This document shows positions 23,679 through 36,600 of a stretch of DNA of 64,000 bases, one piece after another. The DNA comes from Marchantia polymorpha subsp. ruderalis (lineage: Eukaryota > Streptophyta > Marchantiopsida > Marchantiales > Marchantiaceae). The notes beneath the pieces are model-generated. The model had not been told where the DNA came from, ran no database searches, and saw only the letters and a list, made by a program, of their open reading frames with translations. Location: the NCBI GenBank assembly GCA_037833965.1, contig AP031352.1, forward strand, positions 27,220,501 to 27,284,500. The letters run 5' to 3'. A program made the position numbers and the translations under genes. The first letter of the stretch is position 1. The number at the start of each line of letters is the position of its first letter.

Positions 23679-24775
23679 TCAGGATGAATTCTCATCGTTA
23701 CCTGGATTATTGCTTAAGTACTTCACCCTGTTCTTAATGGGCTTCATACTCTCCAATATGTAGGATAACCCTTGAAGAACATGTTTTCGACTATAAGGAA
23801 CTCCAGTCTTCACCAAAGCATTACCATATGAATCTAAAAGTAAAAAACAAGGCACGTATTTTATATCGTACAGCATCACCTGCGGCAAGAAAAACCATGT
23901 ACACACATTTGAAACTTGTCAGAACTGAGACGGGAGCATCGACTGTACACCTCTAAGAAGTAAGAAGTGGCTGATCCTTCGGGTCAATCAGTCAGTCAGC
24001 AAGTTTAGAGTAGTGCTCAAGAATAAAAATTAGGCAGAGTTTGAAAGGGAGGAATTGGATGTATGAAGATCAAGAAAAGAGATTGTGAGTAGGAAGTAAC
24101 CTCTGGAAGCCATCTCTTATTTTCCACGTCGACCATAACAATGTGCAACCAATCTTCATGCTTTCTTTCCAACTGTGTCACCACGCTCACAAGAGATCTG
24201 CAGAGAGTACATCTGGGAGAGTAGAACTCAATTACTGTGGCCGGCTTACGTCTTGCCAAAGCCTGTGCTAGTGCTCTTTCTTCGAGCTCACCTAGCTCGT
24301 CTTTCGAGATAGAATCCGAGGCTTCTCCTTTCTTGCCCCACTGACTGAAATTCAGAATTCCAGCCTTCACTTGCGGCAGAAAGCCTTGAACGAAAGGGCT
24401 GAATCTTTTACCCTCGGCTTTGAATACAGATGCAGCATCTTGGGACGGAGACAGCTGAGCGCCGGGAGGACGCACCGATCTCTGCAGCCCGTGAACGACA
24501 CTCTGAGATGTCCAGCCGTCGTGCTGCTGCTTCAGATGCTGGACGGCGATGGTTCCGACATTGGTGAGAGTTTTCACAATCCATGGAGTCTCAAATCGAC
24601 ATCCTCCATGGCTCCGTCCTCCAGCCCATTTAAAACAAACTATCTCTCCAATCTTTCTCCCGCCTACGAGGGGCCAAATCCCGCCATCCTGCTGCCGTGG
24701 AGGTGCACCGCTGGGAAGATGCACGTCCGCACGTCTCTCCTGCAGCCCATCGTCGGGATCGACCTTCCCCGGCAT
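23679..24775 (-). CDS. Thioredoxin-like protein, HCF164/TxlA-like core
   Basis: Two exons: 24775-24101 and 23879-23679, 876 bp, 291 aa, phase 0 intron with donor GTTACT. Residues 1-175 have no recognised domain; the first part may be an organelle targeting sequence, but it starts with several acids, so localisation is open. Residues 180-270 form a thioredoxin fold: [15 protein letters not shown] gives a CxxC site at C189-C192 (CTLC instead of CGPC), then [16 protein letters not shown], and the cis-proline loop at YVPCF (P235), followed by [15 protein letters not shown]. The NxxW-PE...VP.F spacing resembles the membrane-anchored thioredoxins HCF164 of chloroplasts and TxlA of cyanobacteria, but no clear transmembrane anchor is seen. 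It probably acts as a thiol reductase or redox scaffold. It is divergent to the J-domain gene at 25470. Confidence 0.8.
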
Positions 24776-25469
24776 ACCCGAATCTGTCGAAAACAGCGAA
24801 AGCTACATGCCCGACCCCAAGATCCTCAACCTCAAATTCGTCCTCCCCTTGCGCATTCGGGACCGAGCATCACCAAAATCCCCGTGCCCATCGCGATTCG
24901 ACTCAAAGCGAGTCCTGTCTCTACGCGAGCCTTCGGCCATCGATCATCGGCACCAGCTACGTCGTCACCACCTACCTCGTAGCTCGTTCTTTCTCCTTAG
25001 CACCGTGGTTAGGACGCCCTGACTGCGCAGTCACGGTGCGGGGGAAGAACGGGGCACCGAAACCTCATGCTGCTTGAGCGCGCCACGTGTCAGTCCGAGG
25101 TCAAGCGCGGAGCCGTAAAGGCTTCGGGTTTTGTTCGATGGGGACAGGGGCACTACTGCCAGTTCTGGCACAGGGGACACCAACCCTAACGCATTTCCAA
25201 AGGGGAATGGAAACGAGTTGAAGGCTTCACACTTGTTGGCAGGGCAAGATTGATTGTTCGAGAATTACGGGCTGATTCGTGCTTGGATCGACCCGACTGC
25301 GGAGAATTCGAGGGGTTTAAGGGCCCTCTGTCACCAATTGCGATTATTGCCTACTCGATGGAGGATCTTCGGTTAGGTGAAGTTTGTGGATTGGAAATCT
25401 GAGGAATGGGTTAGGAGATTTTTAGATTGTTTACTCGGACTGAATTGGTACAGGTGAAAATCGTTCGAA
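24776..25469. promoter_or_regulatory. Shared divergent promoter region
   Basis: A 694-bp interval between the start codons of the thioredoxin-like gene (leftward) and the J-domain gene (rightward), with a GC-rich left half. Open frames here are antisense shadows of the thioredoxin-like exon. A bidirectional promoter is inferred from spacing only. Confidence 0.5.
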
Positions 25470-27196
25470 ATGCCAGGTCTCCAGGCCCGAGCTGGTCTGT
25501 TTACATTTCTCAGATACGCAGGTCCAGGTTGGCAGACCTTGGGCTCGTTCTCGCAGAGTATTCACAGAGCGGCTTACAGGGATATTCCGGAGGGAGAAGA
25601 AGAGTTCTGGATAGTGGAGGGTGAAATGCGTCCGATCAGGGGAATCCAAGATAGAAGTCTTTTGAAGGTTATAGAGAAAGGTAGCCCTCCAAGTGTTAAT
25701 GCCAACTTGACTAAGAAACAGGTTGCAGCAGTTCGACTTAAGCGAGTTTTAGCTTCTCGTCTCACTCAATCAGAGGTACAATTCCCAATGCTTTCCCGCA
25801 CCTGTCTCACTGAATTTTTTGTATTCGATGCTTTCTTGATTCCACCCATCCTTTTTTTTGTTGGATAAAGATCACGGAGAGCTGAGAAAATTGGGAAACA
25901 CTGAATTTTCTTGAAATTATTGAGTCTATTGCGCTATGTAGCCTCATCTCACCAAGAGATTTCTGGCCATCAATAAAATAATATGGTTTGGTGAAGCTGA
26001 AATGTAAGAACTTGACAACTTCACAAAGAGATCTGACGAAGATTTGTTGGATGAGAAGAAAGGGCAAGAGACGTACTGGTCCACGTATTTCGAAAGGTAC
26101 CAAGATATGAGAAATCAGGCAGAGAAGCTATATTGGGATGGACCACCAAAATCCGAGGCTGCATCTGAGGTCGTTGACAGAAACGATCCGTTCACCATAC
26201 TGGGGCTGAAGAGGTTTATTTTCTCTCTGCTCTAAACCCGTTCTAATATCTGGGTCGTGTGTGTGCTTCCACCGCAAATCTGATCTGAATTATACCCCTA
26301 TCAAAGCTTGCGAGAATTATCACCTTTATGCCCAAGTTGAGTTTGTTATGGGCATTAAGCATACTGAACATCAATATACGTTAAGACCAACTCGTCCTGC
26401 CTGTCATGATAGTGCAGAGTTGGTCTTTTGAAAGTTGTGATGGATGTTTGCTGTCAGTCCTGTTCTGTTCTAGTTGTACTAGGCATCATGGGGTCTTCAT
26501 CGAACGGGCCACTTCAGTCGTAAGGTGCCTGTTGGACAAATCAGCCTTGAATTCTTGGAGATTAAACATTGAATGCCTTACGAGACAACACCTAAAGAGC
26601 AGTCTGTTGAGACTAGGAGTCATTAAACTGCAACTGACGACTTTCTTGTTTACATGTGGTGTTCCTAAACAGGAGGGATAAACCATATTCTCCTGTGGAA
26701 ATCAGGGTGAGGATCTTATTTGCAGCTTTGTGAAAATTACCTGCTTGTCGCCCGCATCATACTTTGGACCTGTGTTCTCTATATCCGAGGAGTTTTTTGT
26801 TCGAAAACTCTTGTTCATCTTGCTGACATGCCAAGTTTTTGCTGTACAGTCTGCCTATCGAACGATGGCTTTGAAGTATCATCCCGATCACAATCCTGGA
26901 AAAGGTCGGGTTCTTCTAACCGTTTTCATCCGTTTCCATGTATCTAACAAGAAGTATGTAGTGATTCCCGATAAGTGAGTCATATCTTGGCAGCCAATCA
27001 TCGAGCTCGATAGGTCTGCTTGCAACTGAAGCAGTATGCCAAGCATGTTTCACTGAGACGTGATGATACTTCGCTAGTTTCCGAGGTGTACTGAGTAAAA
27101 ATTCTTGAATGCTTTGTTGGAGCAGATGCGGCTGCCAAATTCGAGCGCGTCTGGAATGCTTACAAAATGCTCCAACATAAGAGGAGTTGGCGCTAA
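25470..27196 (+). CDS. Small protein with C-terminal J-domain (DnaJ-like)
   Basis: Hsp40-type co-chaperone whose J-domain would stimulate an Hsp70 ATPase. Five exons: 25470-25775, 26029-26213, 26673-26706 (34-nt mini-exon), 26850-26904, 27126-27196. They total 651 bp, 216 aa, all phase-consistent. The N-terminal 35 residues (RAGLFTFLRY, few acids) fit an organelle presequence. The middle (about 40-150) is charged, with LTKKQVAAVRLKRVLASRL and YWSTYFERYQDMRNQAEKLYW, and of unknown function. The J-domain is at about 155-216: DPFTILGLKR, then SPVEIRSAYRTMALKYHPD with the HPD tripeptide at 186-188, then KFERVWNAYKML. The protein ends eight residues later. The mini-exon supplies helix I and was found from phase and motif, so it is the least certain join. 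It is similar in layout to plant organellar J-proteins. Confidence 0.85.
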
Positions 27197-27606
27197 GTTC
27201 TTGAGATTATTCTGTTCCATTGTAAGTCCGACAAAATCCGGTTTTTTCGACGGTAGCCACTCCGGGCGTTCTGCCTGTTTAATCCTCGTTTGGTTCAGCA
27301 GGTAAGATTCGCATTCCAGCAGTCGAGCCAAACCGAGGGCAGTTAGAAATTGTACATAAACCATTACATTGCTCTGTCTATAAACTCCTTTTGTGCATCA
27401 AATACTGGCACCCTTGCACGTTCTCGAAAATTGCAATACGAAGGCAATTCCAAAAAAAATTCATATACGATGATCATTATGATTATTTGTATGAGTCATT
27501 TCACAGTCAGCAGGTATGTTATTTGGTCTCAATTGACGAGTCTCCAGTAGTTGATATTATTTCACACAATTACTTCTACATTTGGTACGAAGATAAAGAA
27601 AATCAT

Positions 27607-27610
<4 letters not shown>

Positions 27611-27640
<30 letters not shown>
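27611..27640. repeat. (AG)15 microsatellite
   Basis: Uninterrupted AG dinucleotide run of 30 bp. Confidence 0.97.
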
Positions 27641-27641
<1 letters not shown>

Positions 27642-30403
27642 ATCCTTTTCTGCGCAATCATCCGTTTGACAAAATCTTGTATCACTTCTGACCAAAGACG
27701 TGGGAGTGCCTCTCTCGCTGTATGTACACAGTCACCTATTTAATTATCGCACATTCTTTAAGGTACTAATGTCTCTGGGCAGCAGTCAATCATTTTGATG
27801 GCTGTTCACGCCTTTTAAATCTCAGCACACCCCCGACCTCACGCAAGGATTGTAAATATAACGCACACATGTACGCATATCATCTATAGACAATGGATAA
27901 TCTTTAACATCTTGCAGCGTATATGACCAAACTATTGTCATGCAAAACTGCTCTGTATTGTATGTCCCTCGATGATTTTCTTGTCTTCCAGAAATGAGCA
28001 AGAAACAACTCGGTAGACATTTCAGTTCTCTATCCAGCATATCTGTTGGTGTAGAGGATACGTTGGTGATTCTTGGCGATACTCTGCACGCTTTTCCTTC
28101 AAACTATCGCCCTGAAATACCTATGAACATGGTACTAAACTATATCGTCGTCAAATTCATCCGTATTAATCTAAGGAGAACTTCTTCCCGCTACACAAGA
28201 AAGAGGTTTCGACATTCTCAAACTTTCCTGTATTGTCTTGTCCCGAAGTAAAAGATTCTAAACAGTTTACACAAGGGAGCACTCTTTTTAGGAATCTCTT
28301 TCTGCTGATGAGCGGTTACTAGAAAAACATACCCCCACTCGCTCTCCCTTCATAAATCAGTCGCTGACAATTTCGTGAAGATTTTGCGGTCTGGTGCCCA
28401 AGAACTGCAATCGCCCTAACCACAAATCTACTCTCCACATCTAGGTAAGAGGCAAATCTCAGCTTTGAACTCTTCTCAACAATACCAACTCATACTCCTA
28501 GTATGCAAAATCCAGAACATAGTGATAAAAATCTCTAGTTTACTTAAAGTCTTTCTTAAAGTAATATACACGACCCAGCCCGAGTTCAGCACATGTGTTG
28601 GTCTCTTACTGATGTGGGAAGTCTGTTCGTTGCTTACTAAAAATAACCTTTGTATTCGATAGTCATAACCCGTCACTATCAGAAAGACAACACCGGCTTG
28701 AGTACCAAGCCCTCCAAATTTCTAGCACAACGATTAGTACGTGATTGGACTTAACACGAGCTTCAAAGCTTCAGTTTCAAACCTCCTTTCGCCCTCCAGC
28801 CTTGACACAACAAACTCATTCGACATCAATGCTAGTCACATGTTCATCGCATTCAAAGCTTTCAACAGGTTTTATTCAATTGGATCATGCTCAAAATAGA
28901 CCATGAAAATAAATAACAGAGTTGGGGTGATCCACTCCAAGAAAATACGAGCTCCAGCAGTCCCGAAGCATTCTATTGGACTCTTAGAATACTTCATATC
29001 TTCATCACGATATCAGTGGACTCAAGATCGTAACATATCGATGTGTAACCCGAAACTTCTTCCATAGAGCTACAGACAATCACGTGCCCTTATAGACTTT
29101 TGGAAAACCATGGTGCCTCACTTTAATAGGAAGTTCCCAATTTCACCTTGTAAAGATTTTTCGATCTCTGAGCTCTAGAAGGTGGTAGAGAGACTCATCA
29201 TATTTGATACACATCTGGTTGAATAGCTGAGCCGTCTCAATACAGAAACATTACCACTTTTTGAAGACAACTGTGCTGCAATTTAATCAAGAACTTGTGC
29301 CCTTGAGCGCAGAAATTTGTTCCGAGTTGTATGAAAGCTGTTGATTCCACTGAAGCTTTCGTTTTTCCACGACTTGGAAATGCTGATGTCGAAAGTACCC
29401 TGCATACCAGAGGAAAATAAGACATGAAGTCAACAAATGTACTGCAATATCGAAAAAAAAGTAAAAAGTGTTCATCTTTTCGTCTGCTTCTTAATCACCC
29501 ATCTTAAAGCTCAACGTGTTTCACCTCGAGGTCATGTACTGCCTTACTAGAACTGGGTCTTGTCTAAGAAGATTCCGAGGGTAGCAAAAACGATGATCGA
29601 TTGAAAAGGTTGTCAGGTCTGGCACCAATCTTTGGAGAAAGGTTGACCCTTGTCTCCTAGCCTAACGGTACAACTTCAAATTTTGAAATAAAAAGCTGAA
29701 ATCTGAGTTGAGCTCATTGGACTGACTGGTACTAGTATAATCTCCGGTCTGCACGATCTGGTTGGCTAAGTGATTTTTTTGCCTATCAAAATTGCATCAT
29801 ACACGTGTTTCTTATTTACTCAAATGACCACTATACGCTTATATATCTTCTAGATGTATCGAGTTTAAAGATTCAATTTTTAAAAATGAATCTTTTTTGG
29901 TAAAGATTGACGGAGCGTGGTGGACCACGTTGCATCAACATGCCTCTTTAACCAAGATACAGGAAAATGTTGGAATAATAAGAAGAAACTTGTACGACGT
30001 CCAATTCAAAGTTCATGTGGAAAAATGGCACTGCTAAGTCCTCATCAAATGAGTATCAATGCAGCTTTTCAGACACAATTACAAAGTTGAACAAACCAAT
30101 AATTTCATAATGAGAAAAGTAGTTGGAGAAAAGTCAAGGAAGAATGTTGGGGTAAAAAGAAAGGACCTGCATATTAATGACAAACTCTTTTCTTGACTCG
30201 CATTTGTGGCAACTGTCGTCTTGCAAGGTAGTCCACCTTCCACCAAATCACTCCAAGAAAGAAAGACTTAATCACCTAACACTCTGCATCTGAGGAAGGC
30301 AGGATGCACAAGTCTATAAAAACCTGAGGCATGGAATACATATATTCTTTTCTCTAGATTCGGAAAACTGTAATTATTAGTGCTTTCAAATTCTGAAAAA
30401 CAT

Positions 30404-30431
30404 AGACCGCGCCCTGGCTGCGCGGTGCTAT
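30404..30431 (+). repeat. Helitron-3'-end-like hairpin, copy 2
   Basis: A perfect 7-bp stem ACCGCGC (30406-30412) / GCGCGGT (30420-30426) with a 7-base loop, followed at once by GCTAT. This copy has the strongest stem of the three related motifs. It is about 230 bp past the nucleotidyltransferase stop codon. Confidence 0.45.
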
Positions 30432-30663
30432 CTCATTTCGTATAAAATTAATCATATAATTTAAGAGATATAACATAAAATTCGATAGAAACAGATGCCT
30501 CAGGAAGATGCAAATAAGTGAAGTCTGATAACCTTTGAAGTGAAAGAAACTGAGCCAATGCTAAGCCATTCCTAAAGCTCACAAACCTTTCGCTGCAATT
30601 CCTCCTTCGAAATTCCTTTTGGAGATTGTGCAGTGCACGTGTTACACAATAAAACCTCTCTGC

Positions 30664-33600
30664 TTACGTATTCACGAGACCCGGCAAGATGGTCTGGAGG
30701 AATTCGAAGTTGGCGGCTCCACTTGCGAGATCCACAGTACAATTCGGAACAGCGTGAATCTTCTTCTCAAGAACTGCATAAGCATCTGCAAAAGCCTGGC
30801 AATTTTGATGAGTCAGCTTGGGCTCGATTACATAAGATCATGGATATGGATATGGAGTACAAAATGGTCGTGAATAAAAATTTGGGCAGACGCCTCATAC
30901 CTTAACACACTGCAATATCCGGAAACAATTTCGACCCACGTTGTTATCCGGATGAAGCGGATCTTCTATGTATAGAGGATCGATGCTGGCACAATTATCA
31001 GGACAAGTACTTGTCACTCACATAGTGCTAATGGCAGTCACTAACAGTCCGAACTAACAGTGACGACTATCCTCGAAAATGTTTCCTTTGCTGGTAATCA
31101 ACCTAGATCTCATTACAGTCCATAATCACATGATTCAAATCGATCCCTTCAACGAAAGATTTAAACAAAAGAAACTCACCCATGGAACCTGTCTCTGCTC
31201 AGATACATCCCACCACCTCGTATCCGAACACCCATCCTCCGCGGATCAAACACACACCTAAAACAGGTTACAGACAACAAATAATGGCAGAAGCAACCAC
31301 ATTACGGTTCAACCATCTTATTTTGAACAAGTAGCCAGAGAACAAAATTTATCTAGATTATTTACAAGTTTCAGGCTTCGGTCAAAGGTACAATATTTGC
31401 AATGTTTTGGAACTCCAAGTATTGGAAGCAAATCTTCTTTAATTTGCATTGTTGCTCTTCACCTATCGTTCAGCTGCAAGGAAGATAGTTCAGAGTCAAG
31501 TACTTACCCAAAAAAATGAAGAAAGTCTACAAAAAGGCTCCCAAGATTCTGTGCAGCAGAAAACTCCACTGTATTAGCAGAAAGCAGTAAAGGCGAAAAT
31601 TCGACTGATACATTACCATCAAGGACCCCATGAGATAAAACGGCGGCTCAACAGACCAGGAGTGTAAACAGATGTATAGTTGACATACCTGACTTGACGA
31701 TTGCCTGCCAGTGTGCATCAGGTTGGACTGATGAGACTGGTGTTGCAAGAATCTTGTAATCAAGAGTACCTGGCAAGCACATAATGAATTAGATGAGAGC
31801 TTCTGAATCTGCATGTGATTACAATCGACGGACTTCATCAATCTTAAGTTCAGGCTTACTCCTATCCACGTAGTTAAGCAGCGTTCGCTGGAGCTTAGAC
31901 TTTTTCGGAAACGCGTCCAGGGTTTGAGGTCCAATAAAAGAAGGAAACCAGCAACTACGTGCTTGCAAACCTCAACACAAGCAAAAGAAAGACCAGATCA
32001 AGATATCAGAGTTTGCAACTTACGAGGCAGTAGGAGCTCAATCCGCCTGTATAAGGATGGTCTAGACTACGGTCTGTGAGAAACTGTTTAAGAACCAAGG
32101 CCAAAGGAGACAGGGCTGGGTACTGACCGATCAACTCGCGTACCTGTTCACGAAACCATGTGAGATGCAACAATCTTATACACCATAGTACTTTCCCAAA
32201 CATTACGCGTGTCCAGAAAATAATGAGAGAGATTGGGTCTTAAAAATATAACAACACTCAATAACGTAATCGACTCAAAAGTTCAATAGTTTTCACAACG
32301 CTTCATCATATATACAACGAAGATGATTACCAGTTCGGCAGTTCTAAGCCCGGTATGAGAAGGAGCCTCAAAACTTATGTCAAGCCGCACAAGCTGTCGA
32401 TCTGCCTTTCCTCCCCATGGTCCCTTAACAACTTCAGTGGATGCGGTTAAATCCTTGTTTACGATGTCCATACTAGCCAAAGCAGCAGTGCTCGTGGTAG
32501 TGTCGACCTTAGATACTCCATCTTCTGCAGAGTCTTTGCGCAAGTTCGGACCAAAAGAATATGGGCTATCCTCATCCTCCATCTCACATTGATGGGGGAG
32601 GAACTCGGCCACCAGAATAATTATTGGAACCTGTTAATATGTACAAGTTGTGTGAAAGTCATGAAGCAGAAGTTAGAGTTTCCAGTCAATTCATTCCTTT
32701 CAACCTTTGAACCCTTAAGAAGAAACTATAAGCGATCTACACATCACAAAACACACAACTGAGAGAATCTCCAATTGGTCATATCAGAATGGACTTCATC
32801 TGAAAGCATGAGCGACCTTTCAAAATGACAGTCATGGTCACCCTAAGATCTCGGCATCTCAGAATTAAGTCATTTCTCTAGGACAAGCATATGCACACTC
32901 AGATATAAGTGCATTGAAGCTTTAAGAAAGAAGAGGATGGCCAACGATTCCAGGTACTCACCAGAGTATTTTCAATTGTCTTCAAAGAATCGTTTTTAAC
33001 CCAGTCCTGGTCGGCGAGATAACGTGCTGCATGCTGTAACAACAGGCAGAATAGACGAACAAGCATAGATGAATGAATCCAAGTTCACAAGTCATACCTT
33101 CTGTAAAGGCACAGACTGATCCTTGAAGCAACAAAGCTGACACCAGTGAGACCCGCAATTCATGCAGAGTAAAAACTGGCCTAAGGAGATAAACAGAAAG
33201 AAAACAAAATGAGAGCCCATGTATCTAGCAAGATATGAATCATTTCGGGAAGTTTAGATGATCTCACAATTTCAGATATCCCATATTACGTCAGGAATCA
33301 AAATATCTAACATAAGTATCGGGGAATACCTGTAGACAGGTCTCTTTGATCCCGTTACGACCTTCTAATATTCCTGCTTCTTTAATCGGCTCCTGTTGCA
33401 AACAGATTCAATAATCCTGGTCACGCTTTATAATACATCCCCACGGGCTCAAAGGACTGCAAGTCCACTGCAGTTTACTCAACAATGTACAGGTGAGAGA
33501 TATTGTGAGATCCTTACCAGGTTTCTGACCGGAGGCAAACAAACTACAAGATCCACATCGCTGGTAGGAAGCGCAAGTCCTGTAGCAATAGACCCAAAGA

Positions 33601-36600
33601 TCTTTGTGCGAGACCGAGGCCACAGAACTTGCAAAGAATGCGCCACTTTCTTCACGGCTGTATTTACAAAAGGTTTTCTCCTCTTGTTCTCTTTCGCAAC
33701 CTGTGTGAGATAGACGTAGACTCCTTTATGAGATAATGAAGCACAAATGGCCAATTTTGAAAGTTCAATGTGGGGGCCTACATTCAACTTAAAAGCGAAA
33801 TATAGATCTACATTCTCCAATTTTCGACTGCGATGTCATTGAGTTGTGTTTATCTAACCACAAAACAAGGTATCAAAACTACTTGCATCCCTATAATACA
33901 GGTAAGAAGAAATGCTTGAAGATATACAAGCTACAAACTTATTCTTCCACCATTAAATATATTTTTTAACTAAATAGTTACATCTCTCAATTGGACAGAC
34001 GCAAATCAGTACCTGTATACAGAACGCTTCAATTTCCACGTGGATGGCTTTGAGAAGCTTGGGCAAAGCCAGAAGGAGCCCAGGATTGCTACTCTGGATC
34101 AGTGTGGTCTTCATCGGTAAAGTGGAATCGAGCTGAGACATGAGAAGATTGAAGAATACTGATTAGCAAAACACTTCGCTTTATACCAGGCTTGACTTCA
34201 AAACAATGAAGGCAACCCCAATTTCTGGTTTCTAACAACCGCTTCAGTGGAGACCTTTAAAAAACAGAAGAAAATAGAGAGAAAGAGGCCCAAGGTTGAC
34301 TAGGCTTCTTGAGGTACGAAACTGAGTCAAATTGAAAGAACTTACATGTTCCTGCTCTAGAGCTAAAGGTGGAACAGAGATTAGTCGCTCTCGAAGTAAG
34401 GCTCCTGAAAGAGGGTGCATTGGAGGAGTATTTGTAAGACCCACCCTTCTCCGTCCACTAGTTACAAGACCTTCTGGATTTCCACCTTTCGCTTTCCCGT
34501 CCATATTATCTGGCTCATCTTTGTACGACCAATTCACTAAGCCCCAGTGTCGTGGGCTGGAACTTCCTGATCGTGCTGCCATAAACCCCTTTCGCCTCCT
34601 TGGACCTGCAACTGGTGAAGGAGGAGGCGGCGGTGGAGCTGGAGGAACACAGCGTAAGACGGGTGAAGGAGGACGTTTCTTATGACAAGGGAAGTCCCTT
34701 CTGCTGCGCGGTACAATATGAGGACTCTTGGCCTCTTGTAATCTGAGAGCTTCACCTGAAGATACATGTCTTGATAAGCTCAGATCTCGAACTACCACAA
34801 TCGGCCTCAAAATCGGCTGCGGTGAACTGTCTACTCTGATCTTGTCAATCACCTCTGATGATGATGGTCCTCGTGACACTCCCGATTGTTCCTCGGTACT
34901 GAGCACCTGATTTGTATGGATTGAGAATTTCCCAGGAAACTCATTGCCAACATGTCTCGACAAACTGTGTCGTGAATTAGTGGATCCCACCGGGCTCAAA
35001 TGTTCAAAAGTTTTGGGTAATGACGTTGCAGACGGAGGTGAGGAACTTGTCACGTTTGAAACTGCGGACCCCTTGCCGGGATAAGCACCTTGAATTAGTT
35101 GATAACTAACAATATCATCAAGCACAACGCTCAGATCTGCTTCATGACGTGCCCAGGAACTGTCTTCAGAGCTAAGAGATCCCGGACGAGAATAACCCAT
35201 TCCAGCATAATCTGCTGCATTCCAGTACATTACTCCACCTCCAAAAATTTGGTTGTAGTCAGCGGCACTGCTGTCAGTTACATCCTCTAAGTATCTCTCG
35301 CTCTCTTCCTCAGATATCATGTAACCGTCAAAATCATCGAACTCTCCAGCTTTATAAACACCGTAGTCATCTACATCCGTGTCATAAGCGAACCTGTCTT
35401 CAATATCGAACTCATCTGGAGCAACTCTACCATTCCCTTCCAGTTCACCAGACCCACTAGACAGCTGAGAGGGATTCAAGACCGGTCTTAGACTTGACTC
35501 GTCTGCTGGAGGTACAGAGAAAGCCAGCGGTGGAGAAACACTGAAGGACTGCACAAAGGAGGGCCACTCTTGATTCACCAAGCTTACAGAGCGGGTGGCA
35601 GGAGTTACAGGAGATGAGCTCTCAACTTGTGCGCTTCGCCGCGTAGATACAGGAGTACTTCTGTAAGCGAGCAGTGAAGATTGGATCCGGGGAGGCAAGC
35701 CTCGACCGACATCTAGCTGTAACCAATCTGATGCTGTTGGCTGATTGTAAGCCCCAGAGTAACCAACCTGAACTGAGCCAGGCCATTCATGAGGCCCAGG
35801 TCTCACAATCGGCCCCTGCTGATAATGTGGAACCCCGTTGCTTGCGAATTCCAACTGCCTAGAGGTTTTAGTTGGTGGATAAATTCCGTTCAAAGAATTT
35901 CGAATGTGCCTACTATGACTGGCTCCTTCAGACCAGTTTCCTAGATCCATGGCTTGAGTTCTTCCCGGGCTTACGGCTTTTAAATCCGATGGCTCCTTAG
36001 CCTTCTCACTACTGGATAAAATTGGCGTTTCAAACTTCAAGGGAGTCTCCAAATGAACAGAAGGATTGGGAATCTTTGGGGATTCAGCTACCACAGTGTC
36101 GAAGGTTCCAAAGCAGATTGTGGATGACTCTCCTTTACCTGTGTGTTCACTGAGTACTCCTACGGAGTTCTGTACATAAACATTCTGGCAGGGCTCTCCT
36201 CTTGAAGTCATAATTGGAAGGCTGTCCGGATTTCTTTGGTCCACATCAGTCAGCACAACCACGTCCCTTGTCACGGAAGTATCGAACATTTCAGTTCTGC
36301 TTTCTGATATGGTATTCTGAAAGGTTGGCCTTGAATTGCAGCTTCCTTCGTCCTCGTGGTGAATAACCATGTTTTCCTGTTCAACTCCACTCCAGTGATG
36401 GGTTCTAGCTTTACCAGGCAAGAAACTGACACCACCAACACTTTCGACTCCATGAGCTTTCCCTCTCTTCAGGCAGACAATGCCACCATTCATATCTTTG
36501 ACATCGCTTGCTAAAGAGTCATCCTCGATCATCTCTACGACGTCGCTGAACGGTAAGGAATGACCATTACACAGCTGCTCGCCATTCTCCAATTTGTCCT

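Larger units (their letters stand above)
27197..30663. other. Convergent intergenic region, J-domain / nucleotidyltransferase
   Basis: About 3.5 kb without a recognisable gene. Open frames at 27994-28251, 28465-28676 and 29237-29475 match nothing known and sit in no splice-consistent model. The stretch includes an (AG)15 run at 27611-27640 and a Helitron-like hairpin at 30404-30431. The right end must contain the nucleotidyltransferase 3' UTR. Confidence 0.5.

Noticed and set aside
24371-25077. Three overlapping plus-strand frames of 126-203 codons
   Set aside because: They are antisense to, or overlap the upstream GC-rich leader of, the thioredoxin-like exon, which has clear family motifs.
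26722-26800. Alternative J-domain gene exon reading ...SISEEFF before SAYR
   Set aside because: It would insert extra residues inside helix I. The 34-nt exon at 26673-26706 gives a normal J-domain and exact phases.
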